A stretch of 64,000 bases of DNA from Burkholderia sp. Bp8992 (GTDB lineage: Bacteria > Pseudomonadota > Gammaproteobacteria > Burkholderiales > Burkholderiaceae), in contig NZ_QTQI01000002.1 of NCBI RefSeq assembly GCF_003853705.1, positions 248,001 through 312,000 on the forward strand, in the 5' to 3' direction. Shown here in pieces: positions 17,646-26,666 of this stretch. The translations under genes and the position numbers were made by a program. The notes below the pieces were generated by a model. It was not told the origin of the DNA. It made no database searches and saw nothing but the letters and a program-made list of their open reading frames with translations. Within the stretch, counting starts at the first letter, position 1. Each line of letters begins with the position of its first letter.

Positions 17646-18578
17646 GTGGCAAACGCTCGCAAAGTCATCATCACCTGTGCGCCGACCGGCGCGATCCATA
17701 CGCCGTCGATGTCGCCGTACCTGCCCGTGACACCACACGAAATCGAAACCGCCGCGGTCGCGGCCGCGCAGGCCGGCGCGGCGATCCTGCACCTCCACGC
17801 ACGCAATCCGTCCGACGGCAAGCCGACCCAGGATCCGGCCGTGTTCGCCGAATTCCTGCCGCGCATCAAGGCGCAGACCGACGCGGTGATCAACCTCACG
17901 TCGGGCGGCAGTCCGCACATGACGGTCGACGAACGGCTGCAGCCGGCGCTGCATTTCCAGCCCGAGGTTGCCTCGTTGAACATGGGCTCGATGAACTTCG
18001 GGCTGTACCCGATGCTCGAGCGCTTCCGCGAGCTGAAGCATCCGTGGGAGCGCGAACATCTCGAGAAAAGCCGCGATCTCGTGTTCAAGAACACGTTCGC
18101 GGACATCGAGACGATCCTCACGCGCTGCGGCGCGAACGGCACGCGGTTCGAATTCGAGTGCTACGACATCTCGCACCTGTACAACCTCGCGCACTTCGTC
18201 GATCGCGGGCTCGCGAAACCGCCGTTCTTCGTGCAAAGCGTGTTCGGCCTGCTCGGCGGAATCGGCGCGCATCCGGAGGACCTGATGCACATGCGCCGCA
18301 CGGCCGACCGCCTGTTCGGCAGCGATTACGTGTGGTCGATCCTCGGCGCGGGCCGCAACCAGATTCCGCTCGCGACGATCGGCGCCGCGCAAGGCGCGAA
18401 CGTGCGCGTCGGGCTCGAGGATTCGCTGTGGATCGCGCCCGGCAAGCTCGCGGAATCGAGCGCCGCGCAAGTCCTGAAAATGCGTCAGGTGCTCGAAGGC
18501 CTGTCGCTCGAGATCGCGACGCCGGCCGAGGCGCGCGCGATGCTCGCGCTCAAGGGCGGCGACGCGGTGAATTTCTGA
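17646..18578 (+). CDS. 3-keto-5-aminohexanoate cleavage enzyme family (BKACE)
   Basis: 310 residues of the DUF849/BKACE family, TIM-barrel zinc enzymes that condense a beta-keto acid with acetyl-CoA and release acetoacetate plus a new CoA ester. Start region VIITCAPTGAIHTPSMSPYL, the zinc-binding HLHAR (His49, His51) and late Glu258 in VGLEDSLWI, with TSGGSP in the middle, identify the family. The start is GTG 17646, with GAAAGGAA just upstream. Many members do not use lysine-derived 3-keto-5-aminohexanoate, and the partners here (SDR, MFS, FCD regulator) do not resemble a lysine-fermentation cluster, so another beta-keto acid is likely. Confidence 0.88.
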   Translation: MANARKVIITCAPTGAIHTPSMSPYLPVTPHEIETAAVAAAQAGAAILHLHARNPSDGKPTQDPAVFAEFLPRIKAQTDAVINLTSGGSPHMTVDERLQPALHFQPEVASLNMGSMNFGLYPMLERFRELKHPWEREHLEKSRDLVFKNTFADIETILTRCGANGTRFEFECYDISHLYNLAHFVDRGLAKPPFFVQSVFGLLGGIGAHPEDLMHMRRTADRLFGSDYVWSILGAGRNQIPLATIGAAQGANVRVGLEDSLWIAPGKLAESSAAQVLKMRQVLEGLSLEIATPAEARAMLALKGGDAVNF

Positions 18579-18801
18579 TCGCCGGGTCGCCACCCGAACA
18601 CCCGCATCCGCAAGCGCAGTGACAAGGCGCCGGCCCGAGCCGGCCGGCGCCAGGACGCCCTTGATCGCCCCGCTCCGTTCGAGCGCCGCCGGCGCGGCTC
18701 CGTCGACTGCCCATCCGCTGCCTGCATCGCAGCGGCATTTGCCGAACGCGGCGCGCCGTGCTTGCCGTGCGCGCCGGTTCGCTTTTACCGGAGTCGTCCG
18801 T

Positions 18802-20130
18802 ATGTCCACTCATCACGCTCAGGCCCTGTCGTCCGCCGCGACCGACGCGAACGCGTCGCTGAACCGGCTGCTGTTCCGAAAACTCATGCCGCTGCTGATC
18901 GCCGCGTATGTGATCAGCTTTCTCGACCGCACCAACATCGCGTTCGCCAAACATTCGATGGGCGTCGATCTCGGCATTTCGTCGGCCGCGTACGGGCTCG
19001 GCGCGGGGCTGTTCTTTCTCACCTACGCGCTCTTCGAGATTCCGAGCAACCTGATCATGCATCGCGTCGGCGCACGCTTCTGGATCACGCGGATCATGAT
19101 CACGTGGGGCGTGCTGTCGGTCGCGATGGCATTCGTCCGCGGCGAGACGTCGTTCTACGTGATGCGCTTGCTGCTCGGCGTCGCCGAAGCCGGCCTGTTT
19201 CCCGGCGTGATGCTGTATCTGACGTACTGGTTCGGCCGCGAGGAGCGTGCACGTGCGACGGGCTATTTCCTGCTCGGCGTGTGCATTGCGAATATCGTCG
19301 GCGGGCCGCTGGCCGGTGCGCTGATCGAACTCGACGGCACGCTCGGCTTCCATGGCTGGCAATGGCTGTTCGTCGTCGAAGGCATTCCGGCGATCCTGCT
19401 CGCGTTCGTCGTGTGGACACGCTTGCCGGACCGGCCGAGCGCCGCGCCGTGGCTCGCCCCGGAAACCGGCCGCGCGCTCGAGCGCAAGCTGGCCGCCGAA
19501 CAGGACGCGGGCGTGGCCGCGCACGGCGGCCACGCGTTCGGCGCCGCGCTGCGCGACCCGCAGATCTGGCTCGCGATCTTCGTGTACTTCTGCCACCAGT
19601 TGACCATCTACACGGTGATCTTCTTCCTGCCGGGGATCATTGGCGCGTCGGGGCGTCTGTCGCCGGTCGCGGTCGGGTTGCTGACGTCGCTGCCCTGGCT
19701 CGCCGCCGCGCTCGGAGCCGGGACGCTGCCGCGCTTCGCACGCGAGTCGCGTCATTCGCGGCGGATGCTGTGCGCGGGGCTCGTCGTGATGGCGGCCGGA
19801 ATGATCGGCGCCGCGCACGCGTCGCCGTTGGCCGGGCTGCTCTGCGTATGCGTGGCCGCGTCGATGTTCTTCGTCGTGCAGTCGATCGTGTTCACGTTTC
19901 CGGCGTCGCGGCTCGCCGGCAGCGCGCTGGCCGGCGGGCTCGGGCTCGTGAATACCTGCGGGTTGCTCGGCGGCTTCGTCGGGCCGACCGTCGTCGGCGC
20001 GATCGAACAGGCGACCGGCAACGCGAAGAACGGGTTGACGCTGCTGGCGGTCGCGCTCGTTATCGCGGCGTTCGCGAGCCTCGCGTTGCGTCACGGGCAC
20101 GAGCGCGCCGACGTGCGGTCGCGCGGCTGA
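18802..20130 (+). CDS. MFS transporter, ACS (anion:cation symporter) family
   Basis: 442 residues with twelve membrane segments. FLDRTNIAFAKHSMGVDLGI near the N-terminus, FEIPSNLIMHRVGARFWITR and EAGLFPGVMLYLTYWFGREE are signatures of the ACS family (tartrate, hexuronate, phthalate type carriers), which import organic anions. The ATG at 18802 begins MSTHHAQALSS; the in-frame extension to 18619 lacks conserved sequence. It is 223 bp after the BKACE gene and is likely the importer for the substrate of that pathway. Confidence 0.92.
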   Translation: MSTHHAQALSSAATDANASLNRLLFRKLMPLLIAAYVISFLDRTNIAFAKHSMGVDLGISSAAYGLGAGLFFLTYALFEIPSNLIMHRVGARFWITRIMITWGVLSVAMAFVRGETSFYVMRLLLGVAEAGLFPGVMLYLTYWFGREERARATGYFLLGVCIANIVGGPLAGALIELDGTLGFHGWQWLFVVEGIPAILLAFVVWTRLPDRPSAAPWLAPETGRALERKLAAEQDAGVAAHGGHAFGAALRDPQIWLAIFVYFCHQLTIYTVIFFLPGIIGASGRLSPVAVGLLTSLPWLAAALGAGTLPRFARESRHSRRMLCAGLVVMAAGMIGAAHASPLAGLLCVCVAASMFFVVQSIVFTFPASRLAGSALAGGLGLVNTCGLLGGFVGPTVVGAIEQATGNAKNGLTLLAVALVIAAFASLALRHGHERADVRSRG

Positions 20131-20153
20131 AAGGCAGGCTGGAATCAAGCTGG

Positions 20154-20170
20154 GGGGCGGGCGCCGCCCC
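20154..20170. terminator. GC hairpin between convergent genes
   Basis: GGGGCGG (20154-20160) and CCGCCCC (20164-20170) form a perfect 7-bp stem with a three-base loop in the 62-bp gap between the MFS and AtoE stop codons. No T run is present, so it is only a weak bidirectional terminator candidate. Confidence 0.4.
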
Positions 20171-20192
20171 GCCCGCCTCTCGCCTGACGACG

Positions 20193-21515
20193 TCAGAACA
20201 GATACATCCCCGCGACGAACACCACGCCCGAGAACAGCAGCGTCGTCACGCAATACCCCATGATGTCGCGCACGCCGAGCCCCGCGATTGCCAGCGCGGG
20301 CAGCGCCCAGAACGGCTGCGCCATGTTGGTCCATGCCTCGCCGTACGCGATCGCCATCGCGGCCTTGCCGAGATCGGCGCCAAGTGCCTGCGCGGCCGGC
20401 ATCACGAACGGGCCCTGCACGACCCAGTGGCCGCCGCCCGACGGCACCGCGAAATTGATCACGGCCGAGCTCAGGAACGCGAGCAGCGGGAACGTGTGCA
20501 CGTTCGCGATATCGACGAACCACTTCGTGATCACGCCCGCGAGCCCCGAGTGATCCATCAGCGCCTGGATGCCCGCGTAGAACGGGAACTGGATCATGAT
20601 CCCCGACGCGCCACGCGCCGCGCCGGCCACGGCGCGCGCATAGGCCATCGGCGTCCGGTGCAGCAGGATGCCGGCCGCGAGGAACGCGAGGTTCACCGTG
20701 TCGATGTCGAGCGCGAAACCCTTCTGCACGAAGCGCAGCACGAGGAACGCCGCACACAGCGCCGCGACGAAGACCGACAGCACGCGGCTTTCCTCCAGGC
20801 GTTCCGCGAACGTCGCATCGGGCCCGAGCGCGCGCTCGACGCTCGGCGGCTCGGCGAGCAGCGCCGGATCGACGCTGACGACGTCGCCCGGCTTCGGCAT
20901 CATCATCCGCGCGAGAAACGGCAGCATCACGATCAGCCCGATCGTGATGAACGCGTTGTAGCCGGTGAAGATCGTATCCGACACCGGAATCAGCCCGATG
21001 GTCTTCTCCATCGGATTGCCCTTCGTGGCCGCAACGAGCGGGACTGATCCCGACAGCCCGCCGTGCCAGCTCAGGAAGCCCATGTAGGCCGACGCGACGA
21101 GCAACCGGTAGTCGCTGCCGGCCACGCGGCGCGCCACTTCGCGTGCGAGCATCGCGCCGAGCACGAGGCCGAAGCCCCAGTTGATCGCACAGGCCAGCGC
21201 CCCAACGAACGCCACGAGCATCACGCCCTGCCCGGGCGTGCGCGCGGTGCTCGCGAGCGCGACGAGCATGCGCCGCACGGGTGGCGAGCTCGCGAGCGCG
21301 TGGCCGGTGACGAGAATCATCACCATCTGCATCGAGAACGCGAGCAGGTTCCAGAAGCCCGAACCCCACATCGTCGTGAGCTGCACGGGCGTGTTCGGCG
21401 TGAGGCCGAACGCAAGTGCAAACGTGACGATCGTCAGCAGGATCGCGAAAATCAACGGGTCGGGCAACACGCGGTGAACCACCTGCGTGAAGAAGCGGGA
21501 AATGCGCTGGATCAA
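20193..21515 (-). CDS. atoE: Short-chain fatty acid transporter AtoE
   Basis: 440 residues, the same length as E. coli AtoE, which transports short-chain fatty acids such as butyrate or acetoacetate across the inner membrane. Near-identical stretches such as LPDPLIFAILLTIVTFALAF, INWGFGLVLGAMLAREVARR, FAVPSGGGHWVVQGPF and AIAGLGVRDIMGYC leave little doubt. The start chosen is TTG 21515 (reading LIQRISRF, matching MIGRISRF of E. coli) because a GAGGAG ribosome site lies six bases upstream; an ATG at 21545 is in frame but has a weak site. It stands alone, without atoDAB. Confidence 0.92.
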   Translation of the reverse strand: MIQRISRFFTQVVHRVLPDPLIFAILLTIVTFALAFGLTPNTPVQLTTMWGSGFWNLLAFSMQMVMILVTGHALASSPPVRRMLVALASTARTPGQGVMLVAFVGALACAINWGFGLVLGAMLAREVARRVAGSDYRLLVASAYMGFLSWHGGLSGSVPLVAATKGNPMEKTIGLIPVSDTIFTGYNAFITIGLIVMLPFLARMMMPKPGDVVSVDPALLAEPPSVERALGPDATFAERLEESRVLSVFVAALCAAFLVLRFVQKGFALDIDTVNLAFLAAGILLHRTPMAYARAVAGAARGASGIMIQFPFYAGIQALMDHSGLAGVITKWFVDIANVHTFPLLAFLSSAVINFAVPSGGGHWVVQGPFVMPAAQALGADLGKAAMAIAYGEAWTNMAQPFWALPALAIAGLGVRDIMGYCVTTLLFSGVVFVAGMYLF

Positions 21516-21726
21516 CTTGAGCTCCTCGTTTCCTGATAGGGACATCCGCGCGTATCGTTGTTGGTGGAGGCGCGGAAACGCGCGGATTCTTGCACAGAAC
21601 CGGCGGAGGCGCTTTGGAGCGCACGGTCACGATCGCGTCGTGTCAGGTGTCACAACAGGGAAACGAGAAAAACAGAGACAGGCGGCACGATCTGCGCCGC
21701 CTTGGAGAGTCATGGCCGACCGCGCA

Positions 21727-23061
21727 TCAACGCACCGCCGTCACCGGCGCGCTCGCGTTCGCAACCGCCCTCGCCCGTTGCTCGACCACCCGCTGCACGA
21801 ACCGACACGCGACGAGCGAACCGGCCACGGCCAGCAGCATCGGCACGAGGCTGTCGTGATTCGCGCGCGTGAATTCGAGCAGCAGCACGACGGCCGTGAT
21901 CGGCATCTGCATCGACGCGGCCAGGAACGCGGTCGCGCCGATCAGCGCGCATCCGCCGAGCGATGCGCCCGGCCACACGAGGCTCCACAGCCCGCCGAGC
22001 ACGACACCGAGCAGCGCGCCGTTCGCGAGGCCCGGCGTCAGCAGCCCGCCTTCCGCGCCGGCCCGCAGGCTGCCGGCCTCGATCAGCACCTTCAGCACGA
22101 GCAGCGCAGCGGCAACACCGATCGTCAGCGTCCCGTCGAAACCGAGCGATGCCGGCCCCTTGCCGTTGCCGAGCAGTTGCGGAAAACGCATCGCGAGCAC
22201 ACCGATCACCGCGAAATTGACCAGCGCGAACACGGGCAGCCGCCAATCTTTCGGCGCGTCCGCTCGCGCACGCGTCGTGAGCCGCACGAAGCCGTACGCG
22301 GCGAAACCGAACAGCGGCCCGCAGACGATCGACCAGGCGACGAGCGGCGTGCTCAGCACGAATGCCGGCACCGTGTACTGGTGCTCGTTGCCGAGGCCGA
22401 TCCACGCGACGACGGCCGCGATGGCCGATGTCACGACCGCCACGACCAGCGCACGCAGTTCGAACGTGCCGAGCAGCACTTCGAGCACGAAGACCGCACC
22501 GCCGAGCGGCACGTTGTAGACGGCCGCCAGGCCCGCGCCGGCGCCGCACGCGACCATCAGCCGGCAGTCGTCGGGCGTGAGCGCCGCCGCGTGCGCAAGC
22601 CGCCCCGCCAGCAGCGAACCGATCTCGCGCGGCGCGACTTCGCGGCCGAGCGGCGAGCCGAGCGCAACGGTGACGATCTGCAGCAGCGCGTGAACCGTCG
22701 TGCTGACGAACGGCATCCGCGGATCGGCCGCACGCACGGCGCGGCGGATGCTGACAAGCGGCCGGCCATACCGGTAAAGCGCCCACCAGCCGCCGCCGGC
22801 GACGATCCCGCAGCCGACCAGCACCGCGAGCCGGCGCAGCGGGTCGGCCGCGGTCACGCCAGTGAGGAAGCTCTCGGACCCGATCACGTGCGCGATGCTG
22901 TAGCCGTACGCGACGTGCTGGATCGCATGCAGCAGCAACGCGAGCAGCATGCCGCCGAGGCCCGCGCCGATGCCGGTCAGGACCGTGACGACGGCCAGAC
23001 GCGCGAACGGGCTGGCGGGCGGCGGAGAGTATGCGGGAGCGGACGGGAGATCGAGGCGCAT
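21727..23061 (-). CDS. ClC family chloride channel/transporter
   Basis: 444 residues with the 10-12 segment ClC topology. The selectivity-filter motifs are recognisable but altered: ADPRMPF in place of GSGIP, GREVAP in GSPLGREVAPREIG (where E. coli ClcA has GREGP; the gating Glu is kept), and GGLLTPG for GxFxP. It should conduct or exchange chloride or another anion at the inner membrane. It is transcribed alone with its promoter in the 165-bp gap after codA. Anion selectivity may differ because the first motif lacks the canonical Ser-Gly-Ile-Pro. Confidence 0.88.
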   Translation of the reverse strand: MRLDLPSAPAYSPPPASPFARLAVVTVLTGIGAGLGGMLLALLLHAIQHVAYGYSIAHVIGSESFLTGVTAADPLRRLAVLVGCGIVAGGGWWALYRYGRPLVSIRRAVRAADPRMPFVSTTVHALLQIVTVALGSPLGREVAPREIGSLLAGRLAHAAALTPDDCRLMVACGAGAGLAAVYNVPLGGAVFVLEVLLGTFELRALVVAVVTSAIAAVVAWIGLGNEHQYTVPAFVLSTPLVAWSIVCGPLFGFAAYGFVRLTTRARADAPKDWRLPVFALVNFAVIGVLAMRFPQLLGNGKGPASLGFDGTLTIGVAAALLVLKVLIEAGSLRAGAEGGLLTPGLANGALLGVVLGGLWSLVWPGASLGGCALIGATAFLAASMQMPITAVVLLLEFTRANHDSLVPMLLAVAGSLVACRFVQRVVEQRARAVANASAPVTAVR

Positions 23062-23175
23062 GGGGTCGGCGAACGAAGATCGAAAGGACGGTGCACAAGT
23101 TGCACGTCGTCGTCAGGACCGAATCGTAGGCCCGCGCCCATCATGAGACAAACGTATTTTTCGAATCGACTGATG

Positions 23176-23194
23176 TATTTTGCGAATACTTGAC
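23176..23194. promoter_or_regulatory. AT-rich inverted repeat upstream of the ClC gene
   Basis: GTATT and AATAC flank a five-base centre (GTATTTTGCGAATAC on plus), and a related TATTTTTCGAAT lies at about 23153-23164. This AT-rich patch about 100 bp before the ClC start is the probable promoter region; the repeats may bind a regulator. Confidence 0.35.
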
Positions 23195-23199
23195 GGCCA

Positions 23200-23218
23200 G
23201 CGGGCCACGATGGCCCGC
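23200..23218 (-). terminator. Hairpin after the cytosine deaminase gene
   Basis: GCGGGCCA and TGGCCCGC form a perfect 8-bp stem with a CGA loop nine bases after the codA stop. A T run is missing, so termination efficiency is uncertain. Confidence 0.5.
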
Positions 23219-23226
23219 CTTCCGCA

Positions 23227-24468
23227 TCAATCCGGATACGCGATGCGCTCCGGCTCGCGCCGCATGATGACCTTCCCGTGGCGCATCGACAGCGTGGCTT
23301 TCGCCTGCCGCCGCACGGCTTCGTAGTCGCTGTCCGCGTCGAGCACGACGAGATTCGCCGGACGCCCGACCGCGATGCCGTAGCCGTCGCCGAGATGCAT
23401 CGCCGTCGCGCTGTGGTCGGTCACGAAGTCGAGACAGCGCTGCAAGTCCTCGTAACCCATCATGTGGCAGATATGGAGGCCCGCATCGAGCACGCGCAGG
23501 ATGTTGCCGTTGCCGAGCGGGTACCACGGATCCTTGATCGAATCCTGCCCGAAGCACACGTTGAGCCCGGCGCGGTCGAGTTCCGCGACGCGCGTGACGC
23601 CGCGCCGCTTCGGAAACGTGTCGAAGCGCCCTTGCAGGTGGATGCTTTCGGTCGGGCACGAGATGAAGTTCAGGCCCGCGCGCTTCAGCAGCCGGAACAG
23701 CTTCGAGCAGTACGCGTTGTCGTACGAGCCCATCGCGGTCGTGTGGCTCGCCGTGACGCGCGCGCCCATCCCGCGCACGCGCGCCGCTTCGGCGAGCACT
23801 TCCAGAAAACGCGAATGCGGATCGTCGGTCTCGTCGCAATGCACGTCGACGAGGCAGCCGGTGCGTTCCGCGAGATCCATCAGGAAGCCGATCGAGCTGA
23901 CGCCCTGCTCGCGCGTGTTCTCGAAATGCGGAATCCCGCCGACGACATCCGCGCCGAGGTCGATCGCCTGCTCCATCAGCGCGCGGCCGCCCTCGAACGA
24001 TTCGATGCCTTCCTGCGGAAACGCGACGATCTGCAGGTCGATCAGCCCGCGCGCCTCGTCCTTCACTTCCAGCATCGCCTTCAGCGCGGCGAGCGTCGGA
24101 TCGGTCACGTCGACGTGCGTGCGCACGTGCTGGATCCCGTGGTCGCGCAGCATGCCGATCGCCGCATGCGCGCGTGCTTTCGTGTCTTCGTGCGTGATCG
24201 TCGCCTTGCGTTCGGACCAGCGCTCGATGCCTTCGAACAGCGTGCCGCTCATGTTCCATGCCGGCTCGCCTGCCGTCAGCACGGCATCGAGGTGGATATG
24301 CGGCTCGACGAGCGGCGGAATCGCGAGACGGCCGCCGCCATCGATATGGTCTGGGTTCGTCAACGCGATCGGTGCAGTTTGCGCATCGATCCGCGCGATC
24401 GTGCCGCCGTCGATGCCGATCGTGAACAGGCCGTCGCGGCCGCGCAGGCGTACGTTGAAGAGATTCAT
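23227..24468 (-). CDS. Cytosine deaminase-like amidohydrolase (CodA family)
   Basis: 413 residues of the metal-dependent amidohydrolase fold. The metal ligands HIH (57-59), His210, and Asp309 and the catalytic Glu213 align with E. coli CodA, as do PQEGI (Gln152, pyrimidine contact), SHTTAM (His242) and DPWYPLGNGN (Trp315). The residue after the metal Asp is Ser310, where E. coli CodA has Asp314 near ring position 5. This change could widen or shift specificity, for instance to 5-substituted cytosines. It should release ammonia from cytosine or a close analogue in the cytoplasm. No permease is adjacent; it stands alone after the VOC gene. Confidence 0.87.
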   Translation of the reverse strand: MNLFNVRLRGRDGLFTIGIDGGTIARIDAQTAPIALTNPDHIDGGGRLAIPPLVEPHIHLDAVLTAGEPAWNMSGTLFEGIERWSERKATITHEDTKARAHAAIGMLRDHGIQHVRTHVDVTDPTLAALKAMLEVKDEARGLIDLQIVAFPQEGIESFEGGRALMEQAIDLGADVVGGIPHFENTREQGVSSIGFLMDLAERTGCLVDVHCDETDDPHSRFLEVLAEAARVRGMGARVTASHTTAMGSYDNAYCSKLFRLLKRAGLNFISCPTESIHLQGRFDTFPKRRGVTRVAELDRAGLNVCFGQDSIKDPWYPLGNGNILRVLDAGLHICHMMGYEDLQRCLDFVTDHSATAMHLGDGYGIAVGRPANLVVLDADSDYEAVRRQAKATLSMRHGKVIMRREPERIAYPD

Positions 24469-24542
24469 GTGGGTCCGGTCGTCAGGCGGCCGCGGCGGGC
24501 CGCATGTTAAGGAAAAGGAATGCGGGCGACGCGCGCAGGCAT

Positions 24543-25007
24543 TTACCTGAAGTCGTCGATCTTCAGGCCGGTCGCCGCGCTCATCTCGTCGTTCGTCACG
24601 TCGCGCACGTGCTTGCCGAAGGTCCACACATGCCGGCCGGGGTCACGCGCGCGATACACGCGCTCACCGTAAAACTGGTCGGCCGGCACTTGCAGGATCT
24701 CCGCGCCGGCGGCACGCGCACGTTCGCAATGCGCATCGATGTCCGCATCGTCGGGAAGATGCACATGGACATTCTGCGTATTGCGATCGCCCGTGTCTTC
24801 CGGCGACGCGACGAAATCGGCCCATGCGCCGCCGACCATCACGATGCCATCGCCGAACTTCATCTCGGCATGCGCGATATTGCCGTCGGGCGTGGTCACG
24901 ACGATGAAGCGTTCGAAGCCGAAGGCGCGCTCGAGCCAGTCCAGCGCGGCTTTCGGATTGCGGTAGCACAGGGCGGAGCTGAACGACGGACGACGGGCAG
25001 TAGCCAT
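24543..25007 (-). CDS. VOC superfamily (glyoxalase/bleomycin-resistance-like) protein
   Basis: 154 residues with one VOC module pair. The start SSALCYRNPKAALDWLERAFGF and IAHAEMKFGDGIVMVGG are typical, as is the C-terminal YGERVYRARDPGRHVWTFGKHV, which carries metal-ligand-like Glu and the DPxGHxW-like segment. Members are enzymes or binding proteins for small hydrophobic or aldehyde compounds; the function cannot be set. The ATG at 25007 has a GGAGACAACC ribosome site. It is 74 bp upstream of codA on the same strand and might be co-transcribed. Confidence 0.85.
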   Translation of the reverse strand: MATARRPSFSSALCYRNPKAALDWLERAFGFERFIVVTTPDGNIAHAEMKFGDGIVMVGGAWADFVASPEDTGDRNTQNVHVHLPDDADIDAHCERARAAGAEILQVPADQFYGERVYRARDPGRHVWTFGKHVRDVTNDEMSAATGLKIDDFR

Positions 25008-25317
25008 GGGTTGTCTCCGGATCTCGGCATCGGAGTGTCCATTCTCCGCGTCCGCCGCGCGGCGATCAACTCCGTCCTTGGCGGCCCGCATGTTGTCGAT
25101 GCGCGACATGCCGCCTGCGGCCAACCCGCGGGGCGCGGCGGGCGGCGGGCGAGAACGCCCGGCGTGCGGCCCTCGCGTCGCTTTGTGAAGGCGGTATGAC
25201 GGACTCTTGCGCAACGCGCAAAGGAGCGCTCGCATCCCGGTACCCCGGAATCGGGCGACCGCGCCCCTACACTTGCGCCGAACTTTTGTTTCCCGTCCCA
25301 CACGCAGGAATTTCACC

Positions 25318-26460
25318 ATGAAAAAAACCCTGATCGCCGGCGCATGCACCGCCGCCCTGTTCGCGCCGCTCGCCCACGCGCAAAGCTCGGTCACGCTGTA
25401 CGGCCTGATCGACGCCGGCATCGCATATACCAACAACGTGAACGGCGCGTCGCAGTGGCGCATGGCCAGCGGCACGGTCAACGGCAGCCGCTTCGGCGTA
25501 CGCGGTACCGAGGATCTCGGCGGCGGCCTGAAGGCGCTGTTCGTGCTCGAAAACGGCTTCAACGTGAACAACGGCGGGCTCGGCCAGGACGGCAAGCTGT
25601 TCGGCCGCCACGCGTATGTCGGCCTCAGCCAGGCCGGCTACGGCACGCTGACGCTCGGCCGCCAGTACGACACGATGGTGGATTTCGTCGCACCGCTGTC
25701 CGCCACGGCAGGCGACTTCGGCGATGCGGGCTTCGCGCATCCGTTCGACAACGACAACCTGAATCACTCGCTGCGCATCAACAACGCAGTCAAGTACACG
25801 AGCGAGTCGCTCTCCGGTTTCAAGGTCGGCGCGATGTACGCGTTCTCGAACTCGACGAGCTTCAGCGCCAACCGCGCGTACAGCGTCGCGGCGAGCTACA
25901 CGAACGGCCCGCTGAAGCTGGCCGGCGCGTACCTGCAGATGAACGGCACCAAGGGCTCGACGAGCGCGAGCCCCGGCGCGACCGATTCGGCCGAAGCGAA
26001 AAGCGTGAGCCAGGGCGGCTGGTCGATCGGCTCGGACCGCATGCGCACGTACGGCGGCGGCGTGAGCTACATGTTCGGCCCGGCGACCGTCGGCTTCGTC
26101 TACACGCGCTCGCAATACGACAACACGGGCTCGTTCGGCTCCACCGGCCAGGTCGCATTCAACAACTACGACGTGAACGTGCGCTATGCCGTGACGCCGG
26201 CCGTCAGCCTCGGCGCCGCCTACGTGTACACGGACGCCAGCGTGTCGAACCCCGACAGCAAGCACGGCACCGATCCGAAGTGGCACCAGGTCGACCTGCA
26301 GGCCGTGTACAAGCTGTCGCGCCGCACCGACCTGTACGCGGAAGCGATGTTCCAGCATGCGTCCGGCCGCGGCTACCAGGCGTTCATCAACACGTCGGGC
26401 GGCGCATCGAGCACGGCGAACCAGGTGGTCGGCACGATCGGCATGCGCACGCGCTTCTGA
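25318..26460 (+). CDS. Gram-negative porin (Burkholderia OmpC/Opc-like family)
   Basis: 380 residues. A clear signal peptide MKKTLIAGACTAALFAPLAHA-QSSVTLYG is followed by a 16-strand beta-barrel pattern, with LENGFNVNNGGLGQDGKLFG and RHAYVGLSQAGYGTLTLGRQ typical of Burkholderiales porins, and a C-terminal aromatic residue (MRTRF) needed for outer-membrane assembly. It forms a general diffusion pore, probably a trimer. Its start has an AGGAATTTCACC upstream region. It is monocistronic and divergent from the VOC gene. Confidence 0.95.
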   Translation: MKKTLIAGACTAALFAPLAHAQSSVTLYGLIDAGIAYTNNVNGASQWRMASGTVNGSRFGVRGTEDLGGGLKALFVLENGFNVNNGGLGQDGKLFGRHAYVGLSQAGYGTLTLGRQYDTMVDFVAPLSATAGDFGDAGFAHPFDNDNLNHSLRINNAVKYTSESLSGFKVGAMYAFSNSTSFSANRAYSVAASYTNGPLKLAGAYLQMNGTKGSTSASPGATDSAEAKSVSQGGWSIGSDRMRTYGGGVSYMFGPATVGFVYTRSQYDNTGSFGSTGQVAFNNYDVNVRYAVTPAVSLGAAYVYTDASVSNPDSKHGTDPKWHQVDLQAVYKLSRRTDLYAEAMFQHASGRGYQAFINTSGGASSTANQVVGTIGMRTRF

Positions 26461-26666
26461 CCAGTGTGATGCCGCGTCGCCCGCCGGCCTCGAACCCTGA
26501 GTTCGTTCGCCGCGGGCGACAGGCGCCAATGTTGTTCCATCTGGAAGGCAGCCTGCCTGGAATCGGGGTTTTTGCGCGTGCAGCCGCTACGTAGACTGGC
26601 GTCGAAGGCTCGGGCCATGCGTCGCGCATCGATCCGGCCACCCCACCCCGTATTCAGGAGAACCTC

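Noticed and set aside
18550..21630. 1026-codon minus-strand frame across the MFS and AtoE genes
   Set aside because: Low-complexity Arg/Ala/Asp-rich translation crossing two real genes on different strands; an open-frame artefact.
26461..26666. Possible extra gene between the porin and DUF4148 genes
   Set aside because: Only short frames with no ribosome site; the region looks like a promoter and leader.
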